64,000 bases of DNA. Source: Paragonimus westermani. Taxonomy: Eukaryota; Platyhelminthes; Trematoda; Plagiorchiida; Troglotrematidae. The position numbers and the translations under genes were made by a program. Numbering within the stretch: the stretch's first letter is position 1; every line of letters begins with the position of its first letter. Positions 12,680 to 24,189 of the stretch are shown here, piece by piece. The stretch covers positions 18,336-82,335 of the forward strand of contig QNGE01001701.1 in assembly GCA_008508345.1 (NCBI GenBank), given 5' to 3'. Under the pieces are notes generated by a model that was given only the letters and a program-made list of their open reading frames with translations, ran no database searches and was not told the origin of the DNA.

Positions 12680-13320
12680 TGAGGTTGAAAAATGGGTATT
12701 CATTCAAGCGCTCCATAAAGCGTTGGAACGTTTGGGCTGTAATCCAAAGGCCGAAGGGCATTCGAAGGAACTCGTGCAAGCCAAATAGAGTTGTGATCGC
12801 GGTCCTGGGAATGTCTTCTTCAACGATGGGAATCTGGTAGTATGCACGCACCTAGTTGATTCTAGGGAAAACGTAATCAGAATGTAGAGTAAAAAAGTCG
12901 TGGCTGTGGAGGATGGGATAACGGTCTGGCCCGGTGGCATTGCTGAGCACCCGAAAATCGCCGCGTGGTCTTCAGTCAGCCAGCGTTTCCTTGGGGACCA
13001 AATATAAGGGGGACAACTATGGTCTCTTGGATGGGCGGATGATATCAAGTTGAAACATGTGATTTAATCCCGCATTAGCAATTTTGAGCTTTTCGGGAGA
13101 AAGACTTCTGGGGCGAGCGGTCACTGACTGTCCTTTGGTCACAATGATGTGTGTAACGTCGAGTTTCAAAGAATGTAGGTGATACGACGGATTCATGAGC
13201 TGCAGGTATTGATGGATCAGCCGAGAATATCTTGAGGGTTTGAGTACCACCATATGGATTCTGATGGAATTCATGTTGGTTAATTTGCCTTCAGCATTCA
13301 AGGAAGTCAAGCTGTCCAAA
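12680..13320 (-). pseudogene. CsRn1-like Ty3/gypsy RT, 3'-truncated
   Basis: Motifs appear in order across three frames on the minus strand. RPRSLSPEKLKIANAGLNHM (13060-13120) is the R-x-R-x-L-x-x-x-K-L-x-x-A-K-x-x-F segment before RT. GPDRYPILHSHDF (12900-12940) is the usual D-R-Y-P-x-P-x-x-x-D-F. RAYYQIPIVEEDIPRTAI and FGLHEFLRMPFGL (12750-12845) are palm segments ahead of the catalytic YxDD. The frame then leaves homology at about 12690, just before YxDD, so the catalytic half, RNase H and integrase are missing. The same motif series occurs in the longer element at 17982-18947, so the two are related members of one clade. Confidence 0.8.
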
Positions 13321-13439
13321 CGCTCACGATGCTGAACATCAACTGGGGGACCGAATTGAAATAGGAACTTGGCACCCTCAAATGCGTCTAGACGTCTGTC
13401 ATCAGGAAAACCCAGCGGAACTGACGTCGTATTCCAAGG

Positions 13440-13880
13440 TTAAGGGTGAGCAAAAGTCGACGGTGTGTTTGTTTCAAGGTTCCGTAAACGGCTTGTAAAG
13501 AGAAAATAGGCTGACAATGCCTGCAGTGTATGGAAGTGCGCTCACCTCGGCTGCGGTGTCAATTAGAAAATTGTAACCTGTGGGTCTGCCAGGGAAGTAG
13601 ACAGGGCGACACCAGGCGTAGCCGTCGTCATCACTGATAGGTCACTGTGTTTCTCTGTGCTGTCGGCATGGTAATGAATGTGCAGGGCTGAGTGCAGTTC
13701 TTTGCTCGGCGACCGAAAGCGCGATGGTACCAACAGTGGCCGCTGTACGTTAGTTCTATTGGGCGTCGAAAAGGTATACCAGCTTGGCTGCATGGCCTGT
13801 GGGACCGACGGTGCAGGCTCTAAACCAATGACTGCACCTGTTTGGTTGAACATTCCACCTGATGTCGCAGGTTATCATGA
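13440..13880 (-). pseudogene. CsRn1-like gypsy protease and Gag tail
   Basis: Just upstream of the truncated RT on the same strand, the translation near 13530-13590 reads GYNFLIDTAAEVSALP. This is the F-[LI]-[VI]-D-T-G-A-x-V-S-x-L-P protease motif of this gypsy clade with catalytic Gly changed to Ala (DTA for DTG), which would abolish activity. The 96-residue frame at 13563-13853 upstream is rich in Pro, Ser, Thr and His and is probably the Gag tail. No intact Cys/His box could be read. Order (Gag, protease, RT) and strand agree with 12680-13320, so these are one relic. Confidence 0.6.
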
Positions 13881-15443
13881 ACTTGGTTAAAAACTGTGCT
13901 TACTAACAGAAGGTTACGTTGAAAGTCCAACCTTTCGTCAACTGCATCCGGAAACTCCTCTAAGGCACAACACTGCTGAAGGTAGCCAAAATCTCACGGG
14001 TCGATGGTGTTAGATTTCCCATCCATAAGTGTCGAAAACTGGTACCATTCACCTTATTGCTTTTAAGAAGCTGTTTCGTGTCTTATCAGGTGGGTTGGTT
14101 TGTGGTCACACGGCTCAATTTCAGAAGATAGTTAGTCCAGCTTCCGCTATTCAAAAACACCTACCATGCTAATTAAGGCGTCTTTCGTCTTATTCTACGG
14201 TTGATCTCCAGGCATGTTGTTGATAAGATTCGGGAGCTCTTCGGCGATCTCAGTAGGAATGGACTGAGCTATATAGGGGTATATCGTGGTTTGTGGCTTA
14301 GTGCGCCTTGTTCGAAAGAGAGCTTCAACTTGTCCAAACCAGAAACGAGGGCAACTGACTCCAAATTCAGGCAGCTAGATGTGCGCGGATGCGGCCAACT
14401 GTTCAGTTGAATCGTCGCAGTCAGACACGACAACAGAGGATGCTCTTTAGCAGGCGAAATTACTGGGACAAAGAACACGTTAATGCTTGTGGTGAGTGAA
14501 CAGAACACCGGGAAAAGGGAAGTAAACACAACGTGCGGATATGAGTTCGTTGACTAATGACAACGGAAAAAGGTGAGAATTTGACCACCTTGGGCTCACC
14601 AACTTGCCGTGGTCGAGAACGTGTTTCTTAATAGCTCAAGCAAACGCAAGCGTACTTCACGAGACTATCGGGGAGAAGAAAACGAACGAATGCAACAGGA
14701 TTCTAGCAGGCTACGATAATCAGAGAGTTTGACTCACAGAAGGGTAGTCAAAATGACCACAAAAATATTCCAAACTACCAGTATCCTGGAAACAAGGATG
14801 TTTTGGAGTTGTCGTAGGTGACTGAAGCGCGATCGGAGCTGCGACGATGTTTGTAGTACAGCGGAGCAAAAACGAGTGGGTGAGAGATCCGTGTAATATC
14901 GGCAAGCGACTGCGCCACATGTAGAAAAGCAGACTGCCATGCGTACATAGATCTATTAATTGCTTTGCAAGGTCAATATAGTCAATTCTAACAACATGCA
15001 AAGATAACGTAAAAAGTTGTGCAAAAGTAAAGCATCCACAATGAACAAAAACCAGAAAAACTCCACAATATTAAAATACCATATTATGGTTGGCATTGTG
15101 GTGTCTGCAGTTCATGGTTATATTTCACGATTCAATTTTGTACATGTTTGTGCACACTGTTTCTTTAACCTAATTTGTATGCTTGTTCAAAAGCATCACC
15201 TTCATTGTGTGAATCCGATTGCTATCAAGAATAAACGAGAGTTTCCCCGCAACTTATCTGTTCTATCTTCATTTTCATGCATCTGTGGGCTGGCAAAGTA
15301 ATCGCATTGTGGAAGATTTTAGCTACGTGTGTCTCTTGATCTAATGACACTGAACGTATTTCCTATGACGTCACGTGTGGAATTATCCATCGGTTGTTGT
15401 CGTCCGAACCTACTATTTGTAACGACTATAAAAACAGTGTTTC
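13881..15443. other. No recognisable gene
   Basis: Unassigned sequence between two gypsy relics. Could hold the 5' part of the 12680-13880 relic (on the minus strand its upstream side), but no LTR resembling 15444-15760 was found here. Confidence 0.4.
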
Positions 15444-15760
15444 TGACTGAACGAAGAGTTAGAGCAACAGTACTACGAGGCAAACACAAGGACTCACAAC
15501 AGCTGTCCGCAATAGATTCCACTACACTAAGTCTGTTACGTATTGCCAGAAGACTCTTCCCTTGGTAACAACGAATTAAGTTCCTGCAGCGTGCTAAAAA
15601 AACATTGCCACCGTTAGCCCACGATGACCACGACCGCGTGAAAGCAGAAGACACGGTGCGCGATTCAAACAATAGAAAATAGTTAATATGTACAATGAAC
15701 AAAACAGGTATGAAGAATAGTACGTAACAAGAGAGCAAATAGGGTAATGCGCTCTACTTA
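15444..15760 (-). repeat. 3' LTR of the gypsy element
   Basis: From 15449 to about 15750 it is almost identical to 19900-20201, with about four differences in roughly 280 bp. The outer 10-15 bp at each end are more diverged (TGACTG against TGTAGTGG; CTCTACTTA against CTCCACACA). The LTR carries a frame that is open through both copies, but I read this as chance. Confidence 0.85.
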
Positions 15761-16830
15761 CCCTCCTGGAGCGTCAGAGAAAAGGAAACGCTCGATGGTA
15801 ATTTTTATAGAATGTCGGCCATCTAACAGTTCGACCAGAACGAGTGTCGTTCGCATGTCTTGGGTTGGGAAGCGGGAAAATAAGGTATGATCTCTAGTGT
15901 CGAAAGTGAGTTGGATAGACCGAGAAATGTTTTGTGAGTCGGTCGACGGATCTAGAGTACGGCGTCTGAAATCACCTGTATGCAAAATGTCTGACGGACG
16001 AGACGGGGATGCTGAATCGCAGTCGACGTCAACAGCCTTCAGTCTGTCGATGCCCACCGTTTTTGTCGATGAAAACTACTTGTTTTTACGACCAAGCACT
16101 CTGAAAGGACCATCATACGGCGGCTATAGAGGTGTTTCAGGTGGGCCGACGCGAAATAAAACGAAAGGGCAAGTGCGCAGACCACGGTGAATTTGTTATT
16201 GACGCAGCGTTCTCCGTGGAGGTGGAGGTTTGATTTGCCGCATGTGTTTCTCCAGACGCGTGACGTAACTCGCGTCAAGACTCAGATGTACCAGGGAAAT
16301 AGAGAGAAACCCTACAGGAATACGCAATGTACAACCGTTCACGAGTTCTTCTGGGGTTCCCCCAATATCCTCGTTAACAGTGGTTTGCAAGCCAAGGGGG
16401 ATAAGAGGTAAGCGATCAGACCATCTGCCACCAGCCGATATCGCCATTAGAGATTATTTTAGTTGACGGTGAAATCTTTCGACCATGCCGTTTGACGAGG
16501 GATGATACGCAGTGGTCGTCATATGTTTGCATCCAAGAACACGATTCAAATCACGAGAAAAAGCTGAAGTAAACAGAGATCCATGGTCAGTAGCGACAGT
16601 AACCGGAACGCCAAAATTCGAAATCCACGAATCGACGAAACTGCGTGCCATAGTTCCGGTTAACGTGTTGTCCGAAGCAACGGCAATGGGTCATCTCGTT
16701 AACCGATTCACACAGGTTAGAAGATGCGTATAACAGTTGGAAGGAAAAAGAAAGCCAACGATATCAAGGTGGACGTGTTTAAAGCGTCCATCGGGTAAGG
16801 CAATGGTTCCCGGAGTAGTGATGGTGTGAC
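15761..16830 (-). pseudogene. Gypsy integrase with GPY/F module
   Basis: All three catalytic carboxylates can be located on the minus strand: RFKHVHLDIV (16755-16790, first Asp), VTVATDHGSLFTSAF (16560-16605, second Asp) and SSNGMVERFHRQL (16455-16495, Glu). Downstream come RWSDRLPLIPLGL (16400-16440), EELVNGCTLRIP (16320-16360) and PPYDGPFRVL (16095-16130), the GPY/F chromatin-contact module. Upstream, AKRCLECQRRKV is the remnant of the HHCC zinc-binding domain. The domain spans at least four frames with in-frame stops, so it is inactive although key residues survive. Confidence 0.85.
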
Positions 16831-17280
16831 GATAAACTTTTCTGCGTTGACATTCCAGGCACCGTTTGGCTCAGTTACGAACATCCTTACGAATGTCGTG
16901 CCAAATGTAACGCTCGGCGACTAGCTTGGTTGAGGTGCGTATGCTTGAATGTGACAAAGAATGGAAGAGGCTAAAAACATCAAACCGGTGTGTGAAAAGA
17001 ACAAACGGCCACGATATACCGGTAGACGTATCACACGTCAGTGAATATTCTGACTGGGCTAACGGAATATCACGTAGTTTTAAAGAGGGGTTGGCACAAG
17101 GTTGGCGAAGTTCCGTGTCATTAACCTGGGACTTCGCGAGGGAGAGAAAGCCAATGACGCTTGCGGATATTTGACTAACATCCGGAGGATATAAGGCGTC
17201 GGCGACAATATTACCAGAACCGTCTGTAAAACGGATGTCAGTGGTGAACTAAAAGATGAAGTCCAAGTGTCTTGTTTCTC

Positions 17281-18019
17281 TCAACTAGTATCGATCTGGA
17301 TGGGAACGTAAGCCAAACACAAGGGGCTTGTGATCAGTGAAGACAGTGAAGTTGCGACGCTCCGGAAGATGTCAAAAGTGTTCAATGGCAAGGCAAATAG
17401 CCGGTAACTCACAATCGAAGGTACTGTAGCGCGTTTGCGCTGGTTGAAGTCTTCGGGAAAAAAAGGACAAAGGCTGGATTTATCCCTGCACGTCTTGTCG
17501 TTAAACAGTATCAACAGCTGACTGAGATGCGTTAGTCTTCAGAATCAGCGGCGAGCGTTCATCTCCTCTCAAATGCCTTAATATGGCTGATTGGGACATG
17601 GCTTCTTCGGCTGCAAGAAACGCAGTATTAGCTTCAGGAGGCAGAACGAATTGCTCAGGAGTGGCCTTCAAAATGTCCGTGAAGGGTTTTAAAGGATCCG
17701 AGCAACGTGGAATAAGACGACAGTAATAGGTGACAATGCCTAAGAAGCGTCGGAGACTTTTAAGGGAATGTGGCTGTGGGTAGTACTTAACTGCACTAAT
17801 TTTCTCTGACAAGGGCTGGATTCCGTTACTGTCGATTCGATGTCCGAGAAAATCTATGGAGGTATTTCCAAAGATACACTTCATGAGGATTAGCGTAACA
17901 CCGAATCGGGTGAGACGTTCGAACAGCTTTCGAAGATGTGACTCGTGCTGTTGAGTGACCTCACTGGCGACTAAGGTGTCGTCAATATAAACGTACACAA
18001 AGTCCAAACCACGAAGCAC
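17281..18019 (-). pseudogene. Gypsy RT catalytic half and RNase H
   Basis: The frame 17501-18019 opens with [12 protein letters not shown]; the YIDD catalytic pair lies at about 17978-17989. FGNTSIDFLGHRIDSNGI and LKSLRRFLGIVTYYCRLIP (connection and thumb) follow. RNase H continues in another frame at 17281-17514: PAQTRYSTFDCELPA, AIEHF, NFTVFTDHKPL, the usual S-x-x-E-L-x-A and T-D-H-x-x-L motifs. The frame breaks at 17501, and again from the upstream RT at about 18000, indicate small indels. The order matches the preceding protease/RT frame at 17982-18947. Confidence 0.85.
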
Positions 18020-18947
18020 TCAGTCCATGAACCTTTGGACAGTCTGCAACATTCCGTAAGCCAAGTGGCATGCGAACGAATTCATACAGTCCACAAAGAG
18101 TGATAATGGCGGTCTTCGGGACGTCTTCCTGGGTCGCGGAAATTTGGTGGTAAACTTGAACGAAATCTATCTTCGAGAAAATGGTCTTACTGTCTAACTC
18201 GACTGAAAAATCGTGAACGTGAGGGATAGGGTATCGGTCTGGAACGGTGATGTTTTTCAGAGCAGGGTAATCGCCACACGAACGCCGGTCACCTGGCAAT
18301 TTTTTGGGGACCATATGAAGGGGTGAGACCCATGGGCCATTGGAAAGCTGGATACCACCACGTCGCAAGAGGTGTTCAAACTTTGCTTTGGCCACTTTGA
18401 GTTTGTGTGGTGGCAAACGTCTGGGACGCGCGTATGTAGGTGGGACTTTGGTGACGATGTGATGAAAAACGTCGTGTTTAGGCGGCGATGTTATATTAGA
18501 CGGATTGGTTAGTTGTGGAACTTGTCGGAGAATGGCTGGTAAGGCCGACCGCAGTCCAATCCAACTGATTGATGTGGTCTTGCTGTGTACGTAAAAGGTT
18601 GTTTTGATGTCGAGCAAGTTACAGTTGCCGACGTCCACTATAAGTCCGAAGAATGATGGAAAACGGATCCCAACAATCAGGTGTTGTACATCTTCCACCG
18701 TAAATCTCCAAGGAAACTGACGACGGAGGCCGAGATCCGAAGTGAGTAGTTTCGCACCATCTATCGGAATTGTTGAACGATTGGCTGCTTGCAGTGTGTA
18801 CGATACCGGTTGTGGGTTGTGCTCGTAACCTCTCGGTGGAATAACACTAACCACTGCGCCCGTATCAATGAAAACATTCAGGGCAGAGGAAAGATCGAAC
18901 ACATAAAATAGGCGAAAGTTTGAATAGCCATGAACAGCCGTCGCCAT
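17982..18947 (-). pseudogene. Gypsy protease and RT finger/palm region
   Basis: A 321-residue frame, the longest intact piece of this element. [13 protein letters not shown] (residues 26-38) is the retropepsin active site with intact [22 protein letters not shown], the linker before RT, is near residue 180. [15 protein letters not shown] and [13 protein letters not shown] (palm motif A, Asp present) follow, then [16 protein letters not shown] frameshift near 18000 separates it from the YIDD frame. The canonical G-D-Y-R reads GDYPAL. Protein length and domain order are normal for the family before the break. Confidence 0.85.
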
Positions 18948-18949
18948 TA

Positions 18950-19772
18950 CTGTCTGGCCTTCGCGTTTTCCAAATGAAAGTTATCCTTAGCAAAACCGCA
19001 TGGTCTGGTACAACCGACAGCTTTAGCGCCAAATTGACGGTAATGGTAACACACGTTTCCACCAACTCATCGTCTGTGTGAACAACTCAGGGGCCGGGGG
19101 AGATAGGGAGGGCCTCTTGACTGGACTGCCAGTTGCTTAGTGATTGCAGAGGGTTGAATGGTAATTTCGGAAAACCGATGCATCACCAAATCCAGTTTCG
19201 CCTGCCAACTATGACCCTAAGATACCTCTGGCAAATGCACATGAGATACTGTGCCACTTTGATAACTCTCGTATACTTGGTCAGCCAGCTCTCCAAGTTT
19301 ATGAAGTAGTGTATCCTTATCGAGTATAGACAATACTTTTCGAATATCGTCTGGCAAATGTTTGTGCATAAACTCACGTAGAGTTGGTTAGTTTACCGTA
19401 TGTTTGTTCTGGAGTTGTGTCATGTGATGCAGAAGTTGTGAAGGAGTTCTGTCACCCACTCTACTCCTGCCGGAGTTTTCGCAGGTTCTGCTCGTCGGCT
19501 GCTGCAGTTCGTCCGATGATTGCGACCTTTAAAAAACCGCACGGGTTAACATTGGGCCGGGTGTAGATAAGGTCGGCGAACTCGGAAGCGACCGGCTCGG
19601 AGAGGTTGACAACTATGAAATTATACATGGACTTTTGCGAGCGTATTCGTCTAGAATCAAAGATAGCCTCGACTCGGGCAAACCAAACCCTATGATCACG
19701 ACTACCGAAATAAATACGTTTAACATAATCTGTACTCTACCAGGAGGTGGGGTCTGGTTCAGAATCCGTCAT
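18950..19772 (-). pseudogene. Gypsy Gag with aberrant Cys/His box
   Basis: Starts at an ATG at 19772 (MTDSEPDPTSW) about 105 bp inside the primer-binding site; a stop follows that first peptide immediately. Further on, DHRVWFARVEAIFDSRRI (19620-19680) matches the W-F-x-x-V-E-x-x-F core of CsRn1-clade Gag. EFMHKHLPDDIRKVLSIL lies near 19330-19390. At the C-terminus CYHYRQFGAKAVGCTRPC (18999-19052) forms C-x-H-x10-C-x3-C, a variant of the CHCC box of this clade with the His one position early. At least three frameshifts separate these blocks. Confidence 0.75.
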
Positions 19773-19876
19773 GTTGAAGGAGGAAAAACACTCGGAAAGA
19801 GAATCGATCAAATGAAGAAAAATTTTTCCGGAAATGTGTAGGAAACGTAGACAAATAAATGAATAAATAAATGAAC

Positions 19877-19890
19877 ACGGGCTCACCAAA
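19877..19890 (-). promoter_or_regulatory. Primer-binding site, tRNA-Trp-like
   Basis: Immediately inside the 5' LTR (LTR ends CCACTACA at 19893), after TATT, the minus strand reads TGGTGAGCCCGTG. This resembles the TGGTGACCCCG 3'-end complement of tRNA-Trp used by CsRn1/Kabuki-type gypsy elements. Spacing of 2-4 bp from the LTR is normal. Matches are partial, so the tRNA assignment is likely rather than certain. Confidence 0.65.
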
Positions 19891-19892
19891 TA

Positions 19893-20211
19893 TGTAGTGG
19901 AACGAGGAGTTAGGGCAACAGTACTACGTGGCAAACACAAGGACTCACAACAGCTGTCCGCAATAGATTCCACTACACTAAGTCTGTTACGTATTGCCAG
20001 AAGACTCTTCCCTTGGTAACAACGAATTAAGTTCCTGCAGCGTGCTAAAAAAACATTGCCACCGTTAGCCCACGATGACCACGACCGCGTGAAAGCAGAA
20101 GACACGGTGCGCGATTCAAACAATAGAAAATAGTTAATATGTACAATGAACAAAACAGGTATGAAGAATAGTACGTAACAAGAGATCAAATAGGGTAATA
20201 CACTCCACACA
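19893..20211 (-). repeat. 5' LTR of the gypsy element
   Basis: On the minus strand it begins TGTGTGGAGTG at 20211 and ends CCACTACA at 19893, giving the usual TG...CA ends, 319 bp. Nearly identical to 15444-15760 in its interior. Confidence 0.85.
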
Positions 20212-22900
20212 CCCATCCGTACATTTTTGAGAATTTTGGTCTTTTACCTAATTTTGTTCCAGTCACTGTGTCTATTTTGTAATATCCTTCCCGGGGTTAG
20301 AAACACAACTCTCTCCGTGACCCGCTAGCTTGACGTGTTTCTCTGCGTACTCTTTTTTCCCACGGTCGTTACTAATATACGGGGGTCAACGCGCTGATTC
20401 TCCGTTTTTTTTTGTCGATCGGTTGTCGATAGTGAATACTGATTGGGTATAATTCTGTTAGATCACTTCCAACACTCTCGGGTGGTAACCTATCTAATTC
20501 AACGAATTTTGACTTATCAGTGAACCACTCTGTTTTTTGATAAGCCATCTTTTATTTTTACTCATAAATTTTGTACACATCCGTTACCTTTACAGCTTCT
20601 TTTGGTGTTATCATATATCGGTCAACCTTGTCATCCGATTGATAGGCCTTGGTGTTGATATGTTCGCCGAGCTTGGCATTTAGATTGCAAACGTTTCTTC
20701 ACCAAGCGAGCTGACATCATCAGTGCGTGTGTGTTTCGGCGTATAATTTCAGTGCGGCTTCCATCATGACTGATTTCCGTTTTAGAATCATAAATTCATG
20801 AAAGCCTAAAGTTCAAGCCATTAGCTCCATATTTAGTGGGGAGGAACATCCCGTAAGCTCACACATACATTAAGGTACTACATCTTATCTAGACCTTGTG
20901 ACTAAGGCATAAGATGAATTCCACTGTGACCTAATGAGAGGACGTTTGAATCCCACGCATGTCACTAGTGAAGTGATACTGCAATTTCACCATCTTTTTT
21001 AACTCAGTTGCCCTGCACTCTCTTAACATTCCGTCGACGCCCACGCGTGTGTGCGTTCCTACTGGACGACGTATAGTTTGACCGAGGGTTTTATTATAAA
21101 CTTCGGCATGCGTTCACTGACTTCAAACACATGCTTCTGTGGATAATCCTGTTTGGCGTGTCAGTGCGTGAATATTAGAGTGTCACAGAGTTAGTTTTCA
21201 TCATTCGGTCATCCATTTATTATAATTGTGCCAAACAGTGTACATGGTCTAGTCACTCTCTCCTTTGTGCAAATGACTTGAAAACCTGGCACTCCCACGT
21301 TCCCATCACTTTTTTTTATTTTCCTCTAAAGTGTTGGAGAAAAACTTTTAACCCTCGCGAGCCCAGATAGGCTGGTGGTCACACTGAAAAGTTTCCTAAT
21401 AAGAGAAGTCAAAAGCTCGTTGAAAAAACTGCACTGCCCGTAGACTGACACCATGTGGCGATAGCCAACACCCTCCCAGCCTTAAGGTGCATTTTAGTGC
21501 ACGACGCGCTGAGTCATTCTTGTCAGATACAAGTTTATCGGACGCTAATGTAAAAGTGGCTTTGAGAGTAGAGTCCGAATATTTATTCGACGAAATATAC
21601 GAAAGATCCCTTATAGTGCTGTTAAGGGCACCGGCAGGAAGGTTGGTTAGGGAGATTAGAGGCTGGTCGTCGACCTGCAGGCAAACCGAAAGTGTGTGGT
21701 TCGGGTTGGTTTCACAGTCATATGGCATGTAGACGAACAAACGGACAGCATACATCACGCGAACTTTCTTAGTAGCCTAGGCACAATATGCAACTATGCG
21801 TTCTGGAACTAGCTTATTTACCATACCAGTGAAATCTCTGAGTCGCAACAGCACGACCATGTCCTTCACATATACGCAATTACTCACACCTACTTGGTGT
21901 GTCCCCGCAAACTGTGAAACGGTTCCCTCTTCACTCCATTTCGTTAACCCTGAGCGCCCTGTGTGTTATTCATGTAGGTCCTCACTTCACTTGTCTTCAC
22001 TGAAAAGTACTCGCAACAAATGAGCAATGTGCGTCGGAATGACCTCTTCTCCCAAACTGAAGCAATAGCATGAATATTGTAGACTTGTCGATAATGTTCC
22101 GGGTGCACGGTGATAGTGTCATGTCTCCACAACAAATCCGATGTTTGACTGCTTTTGCGGCGGAGACTGAACGTTCCAGTGATTGATCCGGCTCCTTAGG
22201 CTGCATTCGATCAACTGAATCTGTAGGTGGTTATCACGAAGACGCGTTTACGCATGCGTTCCTCGGGTACAAGTTCTGCGTTCACCTTCCGGGGTTTGAG
22301 AGAAAGAGAGAAAGTGGACAAACGAGGTGCTCTTCAAACTTCAATGTCATCCTCGCCATAGACAGAAGATTTCGCGCCACCAAATCAGAAAGCTGAACAA
22401 TCATCTGCGTGACGTCATCGCTATTAAACACGAAGCATCGGGGCGTCTTCTTAACGATAATGAAATCAACGAAGTTTGACCGCGGCTGTTCAACGACACT
22501 TTCTCTTTCAACATCACAAAATATACACGGCAACACCTCGACAAGAAGACAAAGAATATGGATGTGTACAACCCCCACATCCGGTTGTTCGCAAGAAGAA
22601 GCAGGATTGGCTCCCCAGGACGCCCGCATGCTCAACCTATTCACTTCACTAGTCGATTACTAATGTTTACACCATTTGTACCTATCAACCGCTTAGATGC
22701 TATTCTAACTGTTTTCAGCTCTCCCTTGAAACCGATGTATTTTTGCCTTTTCTCAGCGTTTCCAAACTGTCCTTCATAGCTTTTTCGTGATCTTTACTAA
22801 TTTGGCTTCCATTCTATCATGTGTAACTCGCAAGACGTTGGTTGATCTGTTCTTCTTGGTTCACATACACAGTCCTGCCTGGTTGTGATTTTCGGAGCTC
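20212..22900. other. No recognisable gene; hammerhead-like motif
   Basis: No protein motif was recognised. On the minus strand near 20685-20725 there is CTGATGATGTCAGC followed 16-18 nt later by GAAGAAACGTTTGC. This recalls the CTGATGA...GAAAC order of hammerhead cores but has no convincing stem II. It probably marks an unassigned repeat. Confidence 0.35.
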
Positions 22901-23212
22901 TCAGTATTCTCGATTGGTGTACATGGTACATTGGGGGACAGGAATTGTGCTATGTTGTTTACACGGTTCGCACGAATCGTTGCATACAGTTCTTTCATCG
23001 CGCGTGTTCCCGGCACATCCAGCACACCTAAATGGCGTACATGGTTTATTTGGGCACACATATAGCGCCCTACGTTGTTCAACATAGACCACTTGAGAAC
23101 ACGTACAATAAACTTGAAGCGTAGCACGACCGTCTCGTGAAGGTGCAATGACTGTCTTATAAGTGTCATTTGACCGTGGTGTCAGTGTCCCACTAGAGTC
23201 TTGACCGGATAC
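22901..23212 (-). CDS. Possible terminal exon of a cysteine-rich protein
   Basis: Minus-strand interval of 312 bp (103 codons plus TGA). It is preceded by a good acceptor: a pyrimidine-rich GCTTCTTTCAG ends at 23213 and the frame continues in phase 0. The peptide has ten cysteines: CTC, then YVCPNKPC, FRCAGCAG, VCNDSCEPC and PQC. Spacing is C-x-C-x12-C-x4-C-x4-C-x2-C-x10-C-x4-C-x2-C-x10-C, which suggests a zinc-binding or disulfide-rich domain. I do not recognise the family. Upstream exons were not found, and no clear polyadenylation signal was seen close downstream. It could still be chance or an unknown mobile element. Confidence 0.33.
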   Translation of the reverse strand, partial: VSGQDSSGTLTPRSNDTYKTVIAPSRDGRATLQVYCTCSQVVYVEQRRALYVCPNKPCTPFRCAGCAGNTRDERTVCNDSCEPCKQHSTIPVPQCTMYTNREY

Positions 23213-24189
23213 CTGAAAGAAGCTCAAAAAATGACCAAATAGAAAAAATTCCCGAATAAGTTTTTTCGTGACAAATGCTTGGTGGTTTACTACTGATGTT
23301 CTGTAATTATCAAACACATCTTATCTCTCAGCTACATCCCCATCAACTTACGATACCTTCATGTGGCGTTATCAGTGTATCCGTACTAGTTAAAAATAAA
23401 CTTCAAGTGATAAACGTGTGGTGGAAAGTCATAAAATGTGCACAATTAAAATAATACACTCGTCCAGCGCATTCTCCCTTTTTCTCTCTTCTTTGTTCAC
23501 TTTGTTTCTTGCGTTCTGTATTCATCGTTGAACCTTTTTGTAAAAAGTTGCTTGCGGTACCCCGACGCACTTGTGTTTTATAAGTTTCACTAATTAACTG
23601 GAAAACAATTAGGAAAATATCATTTCAATAATGAAACTGATAAGTGTCTCATGTAGGACATTCGGAAGACAGTCAAAAGACGGTCGACCACCTTAATGTA
23701 CCACCAGGGTGGGTAAACGCAGTGGGCACCCAATGAGTCCCATTATGAATCGTGATTTACTTCTACGGGAACATATATTCCCTCCCAGACTACTCAACAG
23801 AGGAACGTGACAAACTAACATTGAATTTCTTAGGGCGCGCTGGCCATTTTAGAGTGTCATTAATGGATCTTCAGCTATCCATTACTGCTACTCAGCCGGA
23901 AACAAAACTTGGGCTTCATCCGATTACAGTCGACTCAGTGATCAATCAACCCGGAGACTCCGACTATCTAACCCGGTTTCCACAAACCGCCTCGTTATTA
24001 CCGGTCTAAGCCACGTACACCCTGGTGCTTACAATTCGACTATTGGGTTAAGTGAAATAAAACAGCCGTCACTCAGTTTTTCCTAATTGCGATTGGTGAG
24101 GCTTGGCTCGCAGCGTCCTACTTAGACTCCGAGCTGGAGACCAAGAACATTCTAGCTGTTGGAGACGTTGAGTAACACACTATCCAGTT
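23213..24189. other. No recognisable gene
   Basis: Unassigned sequence ahead of the LINE 5' end; it would contain upstream exons if 22901-23212 is real, but none was identified. Confidence 0.4.

Larger units (their letters stand above)
15444..20211 (-). mobile_element. CsRn1-like Ty3/gypsy LTR retrotransposon, about 4.8 kb
   Basis: Two LTRs (15444-15760 and 19893-20211) flank, in minus-strand order: primer-binding site, Gag, protease, RT, RNase H, integrase, GPY/F module and a short purine run (AGGAGGG near 15762). This is the canonical gypsy layout. CsRn1-clade membership is suggested by the unusual Gag Cys/His box (C-x-H-x10-C-x3-C, 18990-19055) and a primer site resembling the tRNA-Trp 3' end. 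Numerous frameshifts and stops make every domain non-functional. No clear 4-6 bp target duplication remains (GTTTC on the left, CCCAT on the right). Confidence 0.88.

Noticed and set aside
15319..15738. A 139-residue open frame repeated at 19737-20216
   Set aside because: The shared sequence is the LTR pair of the gypsy element; the frame shows no known motif and is open only because both copies are the same sequence.
20685..20725. CTGATGA...GAAACG on the minus strand as a hammerhead
   Set aside because: Sequence between the blocks does not pair into a stem II and stem III is lacking; kept only as a note.
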